Assembly: GCA_963768415.1 (NCBI GenBank)
Contig: CAVYHX010000016.1
Span: 1-64,000, forward strand
Length of the DNA: 64,000 bases
Direction: 5' to 3'
From: CAVYHX01 sp963768415
GTDB lineage: Bacteria > Pseudomonadota > Gammaproteobacteria > UBA9214
Shown: positions 36,472 to 45,102 of the stretch, in pieces
Position numbering within the stretch: the stretch's first letter is position 1
Layout of the letters: every line of letters begins with the position of its first letter
Notes under the pieces: model-generated
What the model saw: the letters and a program-made list of their open reading frames with translations, nothing else
The model's database searches: none
What the model was told of the DNA's origin: nothing
Position numbers and translations under genes: made by a program

Positions 36472-37476
36472 TCAGGCGGCTACCTGGCACGGGTACAGGA
36501 GTGACTCGGGGACATATTCAAGCAGTCTCCGTGTGCAGAATGCCGTCATCTCGTTCTCCAGTTCAGCGCGATAGGAAACCATGCCATTCGATTCCGCGAA
36601 TGGTCCGGCAAACAGCGGCTCGTCGGGGTACAGTTGCAGAATGTTTTTAAAATAGCCGCGCGGCAGCCGAAACGGGCCCAGACTGACGGAGTGTAATAGT
36701 TCCACATCAAGCAAGCTGAACACCTGTTCAAACAGCCTGCTGTACTGGTGCTCGAAATCCTCCTGGTATACCAGCGGATCAAAACGCAGACCAAGTAACC
36801 AGCCGTGTTTCTGCAGTTGCACCATGGCCTCGAGGCGTCGTTCGATGGCGGGTACCTTGTGTTCCAGTGCTGCGTATATCTCTGCCGGTGTGAAACTGAA
36901 GGCGATGATGACATTCTCGAGCGGTCTGTGTTTCAGCAGGCTGCGTATCTGGGTGCTCTTGGTGCGCAATTCGAGATATGCATGCGGGTGACTCGCGAAG
37001 AATGGCAGAAACTCCCCGGCGAATCCGGAGACCGGGTCCAGGGCCAGGCTGTCGCAGTCGTATCCGGAAAAGAACCAGGTGTCCTGGTCCCTGCTGTCGG
37101 CCAGTACCCGCCCGATATCGGCGAGAAAGTCTTCATAGTTTACGAATAATACATAGTGAGCCGATCGGAACATGCCCTGCAGGAAACAGTAACGGCAGTC
37201 ATACAGGCAATTCAGCATATGGGAAAAATAATAGTTTCGACTGCCGCCGATGCCGTAACTTTCGGGTACCGGGTGTATGCGCTGACGGTTTTTGTTCGCC
37301 AGGATCAGTGCCGGATTGGATTTCTGCAGGCGGAAGTTCTGGGCCTTCGGATTGAAAACCTCGCCATATTGCATACAGGGAATTTGTGCTGCCCGCGGAA
37401 AGCGCGCACAGATTTCCAGGGTGCGTGGATGGGAGGCAATCTCGTCCTCTATATAGATTGTGCTGAACAGGCTCAT
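36472..37476 (-). CDS. spore-photoproduct-lyase-like radical SAM protein
   Basis: ~334 residues from the ATG at 37476, which overlaps the upstream stop by 4 bp; longer frames lack homology. Family features: SYGIGGSRNYYFSHMLNCLY and the iron-sulfur cluster motif CLYDCRYC (~74-81), then LRTKSTQIRSLL (~157-168) and GLRFDPLVY (~224-232). SplB repairs the UV thymine lesion of spores, but this organism is not expected to form spores, so the non-spore branch of the family is meant. It may repair DNA or modify another substrate. Confidence 0.78.
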   Translation of the reverse strand: MSLFSTIYIEDEIASHPRTLEICARFPRAAQIPCMQYGEVFNPKAQNFRLQKSNPALILANKNRQRIHPVPESYGIGGSRNYYFSHMLNCLYDCRYCFLQGMFRSAHYVLFVNYEDFLADIGRVLADSRDQDTWFFSGYDCDSLALDPVSGFAGEFLPFFASHPHAYLELRTKSTQIRSLLKHRPLENVIIAFSFTPAEIYAALEHKVPAIERRLEAMVQLQKHGWLLGLRFDPLVYQEDFEHQYSRLFEQVFSLLDVELLHSVSLGPFRLPRGYFKNILQLYPDEPLFAGPFAESNGMVSYRAELENEMTAFCTRRLLEYVPESLLYPCQVAA

Positions 37477-38285
37477 GCAAGGACCACGGGCATGGTGTTG
37501 ATTTGCTGTTCGAGCAGGCGCAGAACACCTGCCGCCTGTCTCTGCCGGTAGAGCGCATCGAGCATAAGCGGTTGTTGCGTCAGGGCGTGCCAGCGTTTGA
37601 GCAGCGCAGCGAGCTGGTGCCGCTGGGTTACAGTGAAATGCCACTGTTGAGTGAGGCGATCCAGGTCCGGGTGTGGCGCATGCCAGGCTGCATATTTGCC
37701 TTGTAAAGACTGCAGTATCTCCGTAAGCGTAGCGATCGTGGCCAGCTGATCGCCTATCAGCCGTTCACAATACTTCGCGGTAATCCCGGCGGCGGGGTGC
37801 GCCGGGTTGTCGGAGACCACCTTGAAACTCTGCACCAGTTCAGCAGTGGTGCAGCAGCAGGCGGCGGGATAAAAACCGGCGGCCTCCATGTCATACAGGG
37901 TATCGTTACGATAACGCAGTTCGGGGCGCTCGACCGTCCGCAGGCAGCTGCCCGGAACCGGTTGACCTGGCAGCTGCGGCGGATACCAGCTTTTGCCCGT
38001 CGCCGTGTCGGTAATGCGATGGGCAACTACACCCGTGCCGGTAGCCAGTGATGCATGGCCGGCGATTCCGATATTCAACCACGCGCTGTGTGCATGACCG
38101 CTGTCAACAGTTTGCAGCCACGCGCAAGCCGCCGCGGCATTGACCTTTCCCGGTCCGGATACAACCAGCATCATGGCGTTGTTCCGGTACAGCGGATAGG
38201 GTGCGCCGGCCTGCCTGCCACCCAGCCCGAAATGCCGCACCAGTGGCCGGGCCTCCGCCGGTAACGCAGTCACCAGGTGAATCAT
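37473..38285 (-). CDS. phosphorylase-superfamily (nucleoside phosphorylase-like) protein
   Basis: 270 residues from ATG 38285, overlapping the glycosyltransferase stop by 4 bp (ATGA). Phosphorylase/MTA-SAH-nucleosidase fold: MIHLVTALPAEARPL, SGPGKVNAAAACAW (~43-56), NIGIAGH (~71-77) and the catalytic YDMEAAGFY (~130-138). The C-terminal ~90 residues, helical, are not part of the usual fold. Role unknown; the coupled arrangement suggests the four products act together. Confidence 0.72.
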   Translation of the reverse strand: MIHLVTALPAEARPLVRHFGLGGRQAGAPYPLYRNNAMMLVVSGPGKVNAAAACAWLQTVDSGHAHSAWLNIGIAGHASLATGTGVVAHRITDTATGKSWYPPQLPGQPVPGSCLRTVERPELRYRNDTLYDMEAAGFYPAACCCTTAELVQSFKVVSDNPAHPAAGITAKYCERLIGDQLATIATLTEILQSLQGKYAAWHAPHPDLDRLTQQWHFTVTQRHQLAALLKRWHALTQQPLMLDALYRQRQAAGVLRLLEQQINTMPVVLA

Positions 38286-39139
38286 ACCGGGTAGCCGCTC
38301 GTATCCATGGCGCACGCTGTCGCCACGCGGGGCGATAATTTCTCACGGCATGTTTCCAGGAGTTCCCGGTTGTTATGCTTTTCAGCGCCCTGGATAAGGA
38401 TAGTGAGTTTTTTTCTCAACATGGCCTGTGCTGCGCAGCGGTCTTCGGTTGACAGCGTACCGGAGCGGATTATTTTCTCGAGGGCATGAATGCGAAACCG
38501 GTCCATACCCCAGTGGCGCCGCGACAACTGGTCATCATGTCCCCCGTATTTGATCACCAGTGGCGTGTCCAGGTACAGCACCGGATAGATGGCGCAGATG
38601 CGCAGCCACAGGTCGTAATCCTCGCAGGCGGGTAATGCTTCATCGAAATCCCCGATGCGGAAGAATATCTCCCGATGCAGGAGGACCGAGGAAGGTGAGA
38701 TGACGCAGCGCGGCAGACAGTGCCGGAAAATCATACCACCGTGCTTGGTATGTTTTTTCATCTGGTTGACGCGCCGCCCATGGCGTATCCAGATCTCTTC
38801 GGTATGGCAGATCCGGCAGTCCGGCCGGGTTTTGAGTGCCGCCAGCTGCCGTTCCAGCTTGGACGGTTGCCAGCGGTCATCGGAATCAAGGAAGGCTATC
38901 CACTGGCCGGTTGCGGCCCTGAGACCGGCATTGCGTGCGCTGCTGACCCCCTTGTTTGCCTGATAAATATACCGGACATCCGCAAACCGCTTGCAGATCT
39001 GACGGCGGGTGTCATCGGTCGAGCCATCATCGACAACAATGACTTCATGCGGGGCGACAGTCTGGGCATACACGGATGCCAGGGCGTGCCCGAGCGGCAA
39101 AGCCCGGTTCCAGGTGGGGATAATGACGGTGACGTTCAC
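38282..39139 (-). CDS. family 2 glycosyltransferase
   Basis: 285 residues. GT-A fold: VIIPTWNRALPLGHALASVY (~5-24), VVDDGSTDDT (~35-44), FLDSDDRW (DxD-type, ~78-85) and acceptor region CEDYDLWLR (~180-188). No membrane segment. First gene of the coupled group running to 35749. Acceptor and donor unknown. Confidence 0.88.
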   Translation of the reverse strand: MNVTVIIPTWNRALPLGHALASVYAQTVAPHEVIVVDDGSTDDTRRQICKRFADVRYIYQANKGVSSARNAGLRAATGQWIAFLDSDDRWQPSKLERQLAALKTRPDCRICHTEEIWIRHGRRVNQMKKHTKHGGMIFRHCLPRCVISPSSVLLHREIFFRIGDFDEALPACEDYDLWLRICAIYPVLYLDTPLVIKYGGHDDQLSRRHWGMDRFRIHALEKIIRSGTLSTEDRCAAQAMLRKKLTILIQGAEKHNNRELLETCREKLSPRVATACAMDTSGYPV

Positions 39140-39349
39140 GTCTGAATCAGATTGGCATACGGGGGCAATCAGACTGGCAGAATGCGTTAATTAAAATGGG
39201 TGTGCACCCGCGTATTTAACCACAGCACCGGAATGGCCGGAATGGCCCGGACCGGAAGTTGTTCATGTCGTCACAGGCGCAGGAGGCTCCTGTGTGCAGA
39301 TGGTGACGGCTGATCGACTCCGATTCGCCGAAAAAATGACGAAATCAGC

Positions 39350-39574
39350 TTATTGAATGGTTGCCACGCAGTTGTTCATCTGGCCGTTGACCAGTTCCAT
39401 GAGTTGCTCCAGGGTCAGGCTCTCCGGAACTTCCTGGGTGTTTGAAAACCATATGTTTTTTACCACGCCACTGTCTTCGGGGGCGCTTTCGGAGACCAGC
39501 GGGACGCCGACAAAGACACCCTGCTCTCCATCTTCCAGGCCAACCATAACTAATTGTAATTCAATGGTTTTCAT
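39350..39574 (-). CDS. uncharacterised 74-residue protein
   Basis: From ATG 39574 (a 39634 start adds a His-rich, low-quality segment). Begins MKTIELQLVMVGLEDGEQG, acidic, one Cys near the C-terminus. No family recognised. It follows the potassium-channel gene in the same direction after ~110 bp. Confidence 0.5.
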   Translation of the reverse strand: MKTIELQLVMVGLEDGEQGVFVGVPLVSESAPEDSGVVKNIWFSNTQEVPESLTLEQLMELVNGQMNNCVATIQ

Positions 39575-39682
39575 GTCGAAATCTCCATTTCCCGCAGACC
39601 TTCCGGTGTGCCGGTGTTGGTGTGGGTTCGACATTTACTATGCATTTCACATGCCATTGAGGGTGGAGCGGGGGCGTGGCAT

Positions 39683-41380
39683 TCAGTGTGGCCGTGCCGA
39701 CAACCAGCGCCAGAGTATGCCGCCCGGCAGATCGCGGCCGGTGCAGAGATAGTTGAGGGTATTGAAGTCGCGGGCAGTCCAGCGCATCTGGGTCTCGGCC
39801 TGTGCCTGCCCGCAGAACAGCAGCTGATCGCCGACCTGCAGCAGGGTGTCATCCGCAGGCAGCAGGATTTCCTCATTGTTTGCCCGTTGCAGGTACAGGG
39901 GTACACAGGGCAGGCGCGCCGTGGTGTTGCGGGGATCGATGATGAGTTGCCCCACCGAGAAACATCCGCCCTTGTGCAATTGTTCCACAATTGCCGGAGT
40001 GCGTACCCGTGAGATCTTCAGAGACCAGGTTTCCGGGGTGCGTTCTGCGAGCACACCAACGACCCGGCTGACCAGTATATTGGCCCAGTCTTCATTCTGC
40101 TGGCGGGCCAGCCGCAGGAAATTCGAGAGCAGGGGGCGCATCAGCAGGTCAACCACCCGCTGGCCGATGAGCGTGTCGGGCTGCATGGTGATATCCGTGT
40201 CTGCCGCCGTGAAAATCGCATCATTGGTGCGCAGATTCTGGCGTGCGACCGTGTACAGGTTCTCGTTCATATCCAGCGCTGTCATGATGATCGACAGGTT
40301 GTTGGCATCATTATCGGTACCGGCGAGGACGCCCACGGCCTGTTGAATGCCGGCCTCATGCAAGGTGATCGCTTCCGTACCGCGGCCCTTGATCACGGTA
40401 TCGGGTGAATCCGTGCCTTCGATATCCGACTCGACTATCACCGTGCGTATGCCGGCAAAGGACAGGCTCTTCTGCACGGCCTTGCCAAAGCGGCCGTAGC
40501 CGCACAGTACCCAGGTACCCCTCGGGGGGGCATTGAATTCGCTCAGTGACACCTGGCCAAGCGCGGTCATCCATTCGTATACCAGGTGCATGCTGGGCGC
40601 GAGGAACATCATGGCGAAACGCTCGGCAAAAATGTCATAGGGGTTGACGATATGATCAGTGCCGAACGAAGCCATATTGGCTGCCGAATCATGGGACTCG
40701 GCGCGGCAGATGACCATCAGTTCGGGTGCCAGCAGCTTGCAGGAGATGGCAATGGTGAGATTGACATGGTCATTACTGGTCAGCGCCGTGACCCCGGCGC
40801 AGTAGCGGTTTTTCAAACCAGCTGCCAGCAGGGTGGCCGAGTCGGAGCTGCTGGCACACAGGCCGGGTACATGGACCGGCAGGTCCTCGAGTCGCAGCGC
40901 GTTGATCTTGCGTTCATCCTGATCGATGACCACACAGCGAATGCCGTGTTCCGACAGCTCCCGCACGATCAGATGGCCCGCGTCACCCAGGCCGCATACC
41001 AGATAGAAGGGTTCCCTGATCCGTCTGACCGCACGGGTGAAGGTTGTGTAGTCCACGATGCGCCGGAAGGTCGGGTCGCCGAACAGCGAAAACAGTGCGC
41101 CGATCGCATACAGCCAGGAAATTACCGTCAGGTACATGGCCAGTGTGGTCCATAGCCGTTGTGCATCGGTGAACGCGTACGGTATTTCACCGAAGCCGAT
41201 CGTCGAGCCCATGAAACTGACAAAATAAAATGCATGAAAAAACGACATGCGCCACGGATTGCCCTGGTCGTCGACGCCCGGTATCAGGACCAGGCCGAGG
41301 ATCGTCACCGCGTAGGCGAGGATGACCACGATGAGCGGCGCGCGCATGCGCCGCAGCAGCAGGTAGACCAGATTCTGCAT
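39683..41380 (-). CDS. potassium channel with two RCK (TrkA-N/C) domains
   Basis: 565 residues. Two transmembrane helices around a pore loop with selectivity-filter-like STIGFGEIPY (~57-66). Then RCK1 with a Rossmann motif (VCGLGDAGH, ~128-136) and RCK2 (LCGYGRFGKAV, ~292-302), each with TrkA-C-like parts. Members gate K+ efflux/uptake by nucleotide or Ca. It is 21 bp after the DUF6394-like gene, so the two form an operon. Confidence 0.85.
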   Translation of the reverse strand: MQNLVYLLLRRMRAPLIVVILAYAVTILGLVLIPGVDDQGNPWRMSFFHAFYFVSFMGSTIGFGEIPYAFTDAQRLWTTLAMYLTVISWLYAIGALFSLFGDPTFRRIVDYTTFTRAVRRIREPFYLVCGLGDAGHLIVRELSEHGIRCVVIDQDERKINALRLEDLPVHVPGLCASSSDSATLLAAGLKNRYCAGVTALTSNDHVNLTIAISCKLLAPELMVICRAESHDSAANMASFGTDHIVNPYDIFAERFAMMFLAPSMHLVYEWMTALGQVSLSEFNAPPRGTWVLCGYGRFGKAVQKSLSFAGIRTVIVESDIEGTDSPDTVIKGRGTEAITLHEAGIQQAVGVLAGTDNDANNLSIIMTALDMNENLYTVARQNLRTNDAIFTAADTDITMQPDTLIGQRVVDLLMRPLLSNFLRLARQQNEDWANILVSRVVGVLAERTPETWSLKISRVRTPAIVEQLHKGGCFSVGQLIIDPRNTTARLPCVPLYLQRANNEEILLPADDTLLQVGDQLLFCGQAQAETQMRWTARDFNTLNYLCTGRDLPGGILWRWLSARPH

Positions 41381-41401
41381 GACCGCGTACCCGGGGCCCG
41401 C

Positions 41402-41785
41402 CTAGCGCCGCAGTATGACCGTCTCGGTGACCAGGAGTATTACCGAGGTGACATTTGCCAGCAGGGCGCCCCCGGATAATGAGACAATACTGGCCAGGAC
41501 CATGGGTGTCAGGCCGGTGTCGGTGGCGTGTTCGAAGATCGCCCAGATAATCACGGCGGCAATCAGTTGCAGGTCTGCCACCAGGCTGGTGGCCAGCAGC
41601 ACCGCCCCGATATGCGCACGATCACCGAATTTCAGCACGGTTGCTATCAGGCTGACGACCAGTGCGGCATACAACTCATAGACGTTGTGGTGATCCGGAT
41701 TATCCAGATCGCCGACAAAGAAACCGAAATTCAGCGTTAATGCCAGGACGATGAAGAATGCGAAATATACTTTCTCCAGGTTCAT
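41402..41785 (-). CDS. small membrane protein (DUF6394-like)
   Basis: 127 residues with about four membrane segments (FAFFIVLALTLNFGFF; YAALVVSLIATVL; AVLLATSLVADLQLIAAVII; LSGGALLANVTSVILLV). The DUF6394 assignment is from memory. It precedes the K+ channel gene with 21 bp between and may be a channel partner or subunit. Confidence 0.6.
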   Translation of the reverse strand: MNLEKVYFAFFIVLALTLNFGFFVGDLDNPDHHNVYELYAALVVSLIATVLKFGDRAHIGAVLLATSLVADLQLIAAVIIWAIFEHATDTGLTPMVLASIVSLSGGALLANVTSVILLVTETVILRR

Positions 41786-41965
41786 GCTTGGTCCCCTCCC
41801 GGTTTGCGACCCGTTGATCGGGTTGTTATTACTTCATTGCCGGCTACCGTAGCAAAGGGTCAGATCGATCACAAACAATAATTGCCCGGTCGCCGCAAGC
41901 CGGCACCTGCCGGGCGTAGCCGGATTACACATTGAAAAATGCGGAAGGGCGTCCGACAATGAGTT

Positions 41966-42982
41966 ATGACACCGAACTCAACCAGTGAAGCCATATTGGC
42001 ACTTTTGCGGCAGCGCGTCGGCAAGATACATCTCCAGCAGCGCCTCGGTATTGAACATGACTACGAGGCCAGGATATTTGGCCAGGGGCGGAACCTGTTC
42101 CATATCGAGAACTGGTATTCCATCCATTCAGTCATTCGCAACAGCCTGCGGTTGATGTTGCTGCACGGGCGCGGGCGTCGCAATGCGCGCCGGCTGGCTG
42201 TGCGCCACAACCACATAAAGGTCAACGGCCTGCCTTCCGCGTTTAACGGCTATACGATATTGCATATTTCCGACCTGCACATCGACATGGCCCCCGATTT
42301 CCCCCACGTCCTGATCGAGGTCTTGCGCGAGGTGGAATATGACCTGTGTGTCCTGACCGGTGACTTCAGGGCGCAAACACACGGACCCTATGACGCAACG
42401 CTGGCGGCGATGCAGCAGGTACGAACACACCTCATGGGCGATGTTTACGGGGTCCTGGGTAATCACGACAGCATCTGCATGGTGCCGGGGCTGGAGGCCA
42501 TGGGCGTACGCATGTTGCTCAACGAGCAGGTAGCCCTGCAGCGTGGTGGCGATACGATTTACCTTGCGGGAATCGATGATCCACACTATTACCGCGCCGA
42601 TAATCTGGAGAAGGCCGCCGATCCCATCCCCGACGGTGCGGTCTCGATCCTGCTGGCGCACTCACCCGAGATTTACCGGCATGCCGCGCATGCCGATTTC
42701 AATGTCATGCTTTGTGGACATACGCACGCGGGTCAGATTTGTTTGCCGGGTGGAATTCCCCTGATGTGTAATGCGCGTTGTCCGCGGGCATATTGCCGCG
42801 GTGCATGGACCTATCAGGGGATGGCGGGTTATACCTCGGCTGGCTCGGGTGCATGCGTGGTGGATGTCAGGATCAACTGTCCGCCCGAGATAACCCTGCA
42901 TCATCTTCAATGCTGCCTGACGGGGTTTGTACAGCGCGGACAAGATCAGGTCGACAAGGGTAAAGAGTGCTGCCGCGGTTAA
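41966..42982 (+). CDS. calcineurin-like metallophosphoesterase
   Basis: Up to 338 residues. All family motifs are present: HISDLHID (~101-108), LTGDFRA (~131-137), GNHD (~160-163), AHSPE (~230-234) and CGHTHAGQ (~250-257). It resembles YkuE/UPF0046-type membrane-associated phosphodiesterases, possibly acting on UDP-diacylglucosamine-like or cyclic phosphodiesters. No signal peptide. Its 3' part overlaps the carS-like gene on the other strand by ~320 bp, which is unlikely; a missed stop from a one-base error is probable. Confidence 0.8.
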   Translation: MTPNSTSEAILALLRQRVGKIHLQQRLGIEHDYEARIFGQGRNLFHIENWYSIHSVIRNSLRLMLLHGRGRRNARRLAVRHNHIKVNGLPSAFNGYTILHISDLHIDMAPDFPHVLIEVLREVEYDLCVLTGDFRAQTHGPYDATLAAMQQVRTHLMGDVYGVLGNHDSICMVPGLEAMGVRMLLNEQVALQRGGDTIYLAGIDDPHYYRADNLEKAADPIPDGAVSILLAHSPEIYRHAAHADFNVMLCGHTHAGQICLPGGIPLMCNARCPRAYCRGAWTYQGMAGYTSAGSGACVVDVRINCPPEITLHHLQCCLTGFVQRGQDQVDKGKECCRG

Positions 42983-43384
42983 TATTTCCGCTGTTGATCC
43001 ACCTGTTATCGGTTGCATTATCCAGAGCGGCAGCAGTGATTCCGGTAACTGATCGAGCAGCGGTACCTCGCGGCTCGGGGCGATTCCCATCCGCCGCTTT
43101 ACAAAACTGGAGCAGGCGTCACCCAGCATGGCCAGGCAGGCGAAACCGGCCCCCGCAGCAACCGCTAACCCGAGCAGGGGAGCAAGCAGCGTGGTTGCCA
43201 GTACTGAGGCAAGCACGCCGCGGATCGTTTTCGATGGACCCAGCAGCGGGCGCTGATCGAGTAATGTGAGACCGCCATCGAGCGGACGGTTCCAGCGCCG
43301 TCCCAGCAGCAGGCTGGTGATCACGGGTGCCGCATTGGCGATGACGAGCAGACATACCAGAGTGGCAATCTGTGGCGTATTCAT
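42662..43384 (-). CDS. CarS/CdsA-like membrane protein (DUF46, CDP-archaeol synthase family)
   Basis: ~160 conserved residues with five membrane segments: LLDQRPLLGPSKTIRGVLA (~41-59), FACLAMLGDACSSFVKRRMG (~81-100) and LPESLLPLW (~113-121). Family enzymes move CTP-derived CMP onto unsaturated lipids; bacterial members have uncertain substrates. Beyond residue ~155 the frame continues over the phosphoesterase gene. A +1 error in the CCCC at ~42920 would instead end it LYKPVRQH near 42907. Confidence 0.7.
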   Translation of the reverse strand: MNTPQIATLVCLLVIANAAPVITSLLLGRRWNRPLDGGLTLLDQRPLLGPSKTIRGVLASVLATTLLAPLLGLAVAAGAGFACLAMLGDACSSFVKRRMGIAPSREVPLLDQLPESLLPLWIMQPITGGSTAEILTAAALFTLVDLILSALYKPRQAALKMMQGYLGRTVDPDIHHACTRASRGITRHPLIGPCTAAICPRTTRITHQGNSTRQTNLTRVRMSTKHDIEIGMRGMPVNLG

Positions 43385-43516
43385 GATGTCCTGACTTGGT
43401 GAGCGGGCTAGCGCAATACAGATTAGCCGCTTGCCAGAATGGATGCGAGAATGGCGCTAGCTCATCCCTGCAGTCGTGCGCTCCGCGACGAAGGACAGGA
43501 TGTCCGAGAGCGGCGG

Positions 43517-43724
43517 TACCTCCGTCCCTTCCGGCGCATCGCTCACGCGCATGGCCCAGGCCAGCCTCTCGACCGGTTCCCGGTCTCACCTTCTCCCTGC
43601 GCTCCGCGATGTACCTCCGTCCCTTCCGGCGCATCGCTCACGCGCATGGCCCAGGCCAGCCTCTCGACCGGTTCCCGGTCTCATCGCTTGCTCCCTGCGC
43701 TCCGCGATGTACCTCCGTCCCTGG
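43517..43724. repeat. tandem ~95-98-bp repeat (two and a bit copies)
   Basis: TACCTCCGTCCCTTCCGGCG starts at 43517 and 43612, and a third truncated copy TACCTCCGTCCC at 43710. The unit also holds GCATCGCTCACGCGCATGG and GACCGGTTCCCGG. Periods are 95 and 98 bp. It has open frames but no protein character. It looks like a non-coding GC-rich tandem array. Confidence 0.75.
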
Positions 43725-43733
43725 AGGCAAAAA

Positions 43734-43757
43734 AAACCCGCTATGGAAGCGGGTTAA
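43734..43757 (-). terminator. Rho-independent terminator pointing left
   Basis: On the minus strand, AACCCGCT and AGCGGGTT pair around CCAT and are followed by TTTTTTTT. No annotated minus-strand gene ends here, so an unrecognised transcript from the 43760-44250 region is implied. Confidence 0.6.
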
Positions 43758-44252
43758 TAAGGAGGTTGGTATTGGGCAAATACTCAAATGCTGCTAAACC
43801 TTTATATATATTCACACTTTTCACCGGTATCCAGAAGGCTGGCAGGCCGGCTGCAGCAGGTTGGACTTCATCGATCCTGCGTTGTGCTTCATGAAATAAA
43901 GCGTGGCGCTGCTAGATCCCGTCCGGTTTAGGTGGCCCTTTCAAAATCGAAGGCGGCGATTTTTCCGGGTCGCCGTGGCACCTGACGCGATCTGACCAAT
44001 GACACTATTGATTACGCCCGCATGCACCGAACCTGTCAAGAACAATTGATTGACGCTGTTTTTAGCGTCTTCGCGACGGTGATTGTAGGGTTCTGATATT
44101 GCTGATATATCGGAATCGAGTAATTTTAGAATATGTAAATGTCCAAAATATTTTTTTCTATGGCAGGTCTCAGGGTGTCCACCGGGAGCCGCCAGGCGCG
44201 TCTGGAATCACCAAATAATTTATATAATTATTTGTTTTTTATGGAGTAAATT
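43758..44252. other. ~500-bp gene-poor region ahead of the terminator
   Basis: No confident gene. A minus-strand 23-codon frame (MKHNAGSMKSNLLQ..., near 43823-43894) precedes the terminator at 43734, so a small RNA or leader peptide on the minus strand is possible. A GACGCT/AGCGTC hairpin lies at 44052-44069. The stretch near 44100-44170 is AT-rich. Confidence 0.35.
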
Positions 44253-44369
44253 ATGAATATTACAATATTCAGCAGTGGTGCCGGTGTGCCAGACAGCCCC
44301 GTTGTCGGCGTAAATGTCGTTAACAATATGAATTCATTGAATAACTCAGAATCAGGCAGAAAAGGGTGA
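44253..44369 (+). CDS. possible 38-residue peptide upstream of the sulfur globule gene
   Basis: ATG 44253 preceded by GGAG at a good distance. Translation MNITIFSSGAGVPDSPVVGV, then NVVNNMNSLNNSESGRKG. No signal peptide. In the same direction as sgp, ~115 bp upstream. Unknown; may be a real small gene or chance. Confidence 0.35.
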   Translation: MNITIFSSGAGVPDSPVVGVNVVNNMNSLNNSESGRKG

Positions 44370-44484
44370 AAATATTATTAAATAAACGATTGCTAAAATA
44401 AGCGATTACTTATATGCTAATCGGCGTGTTCTAAACACACCAATATTTTTTAGCAGTTATTACTAACAATGAGAGGTAAACACA

Positions 44485-44864
44485 ATGAGTATATTAAAGA
44501 AAACATTATGTGCCGCGGCTGTTGCCGGCGCTATGGCAATCCCGTTCACCGCGGCTCATGCCTGGGGTGGTAATGACTGGGGTTCCGACTGGGGTCCCTT
44601 CGACGGTGACGGCTGGGGTGACATGGACTTCAACATGAGCGGTGGTGGTCGTGGCAGCGGTCGTGGTCGCGGCTATGGCCGTGGTTATGGCTATGGCGGT
44701 TACGGCCCTTACGGCTACGGTGGTTATCCGGGCTATGGCGGCTACGGTGGCCCGGGCTATGGCGGCTACGGTGGTGTATCCGGATGGCTATGGTGGTGGC
44801 TATCCGGGGTTATGGTGCCCCTTACGGCGCCCCGGTAGCTCCTGCAGCCCCGGCTACCCAGTAG
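44485..44864 (+). CDS. sgp: sulfur globule protein (two one-base shifts near the end)
   Basis: Secreted structural protein of the sulfur-globule envelope: signal MSILKKTLCAAAVAGAMAIP (~1-26, AHA cleavage), then Trp/Asp- and Gly/Tyr-rich text (WGGNDWGSDWG; GYGGYGPYGYGG), like Sgp proteins of purple and colourless sulfur bacteria. The uncorrected ORF ends at 44838. With one extra base near 44776 and one near 44810 it continues YPDGYGGGYPG, then GYGAPYGAPVAPAAPATQ, to TAG 44862-44864, the normal family ending. Strong GAGAGG ribosome-binding site. Confidence 0.88.
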
Positions 44865-45102
44865 TAGTTACCAAGCTGAAACTTCAAGCGGGCCGGCACA
44901 CGGATGTGTCCTGGCCTGCCTTGATTAAGCGTCCTTGCTACGCTTGGCACCACCCGCCCGGGATTGCCCCGCTGGCTGCGCTGTATGGACACAAGTTGCT
45001 CCTTTATTAAAGAAACAATCCTGATGAGGGTGACGCGCCCGAGCCATCCCATTCCCCTGTTCAATGTAATAAACTATCTCCTGACATAGCAGAGGTGCGC
45101 CA

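Noticed and set aside
36978..37551. Plus-strand frames opposite the radical SAM gene
   Set aside because: Antisense shadows; the minus-strand gene has clear motifs and coupled neighbours.
43517..43724. CRISPR array
   Set aside because: Unit length of 95-98 bp with no unique spacers and no cas genes.
43396..43894. Overlapping ORFs across the tandem repeats as a repeat protein
   Set aside because: Frames exist in all three phases with no signal, domain or good start; they follow from the GC-rich repeats.
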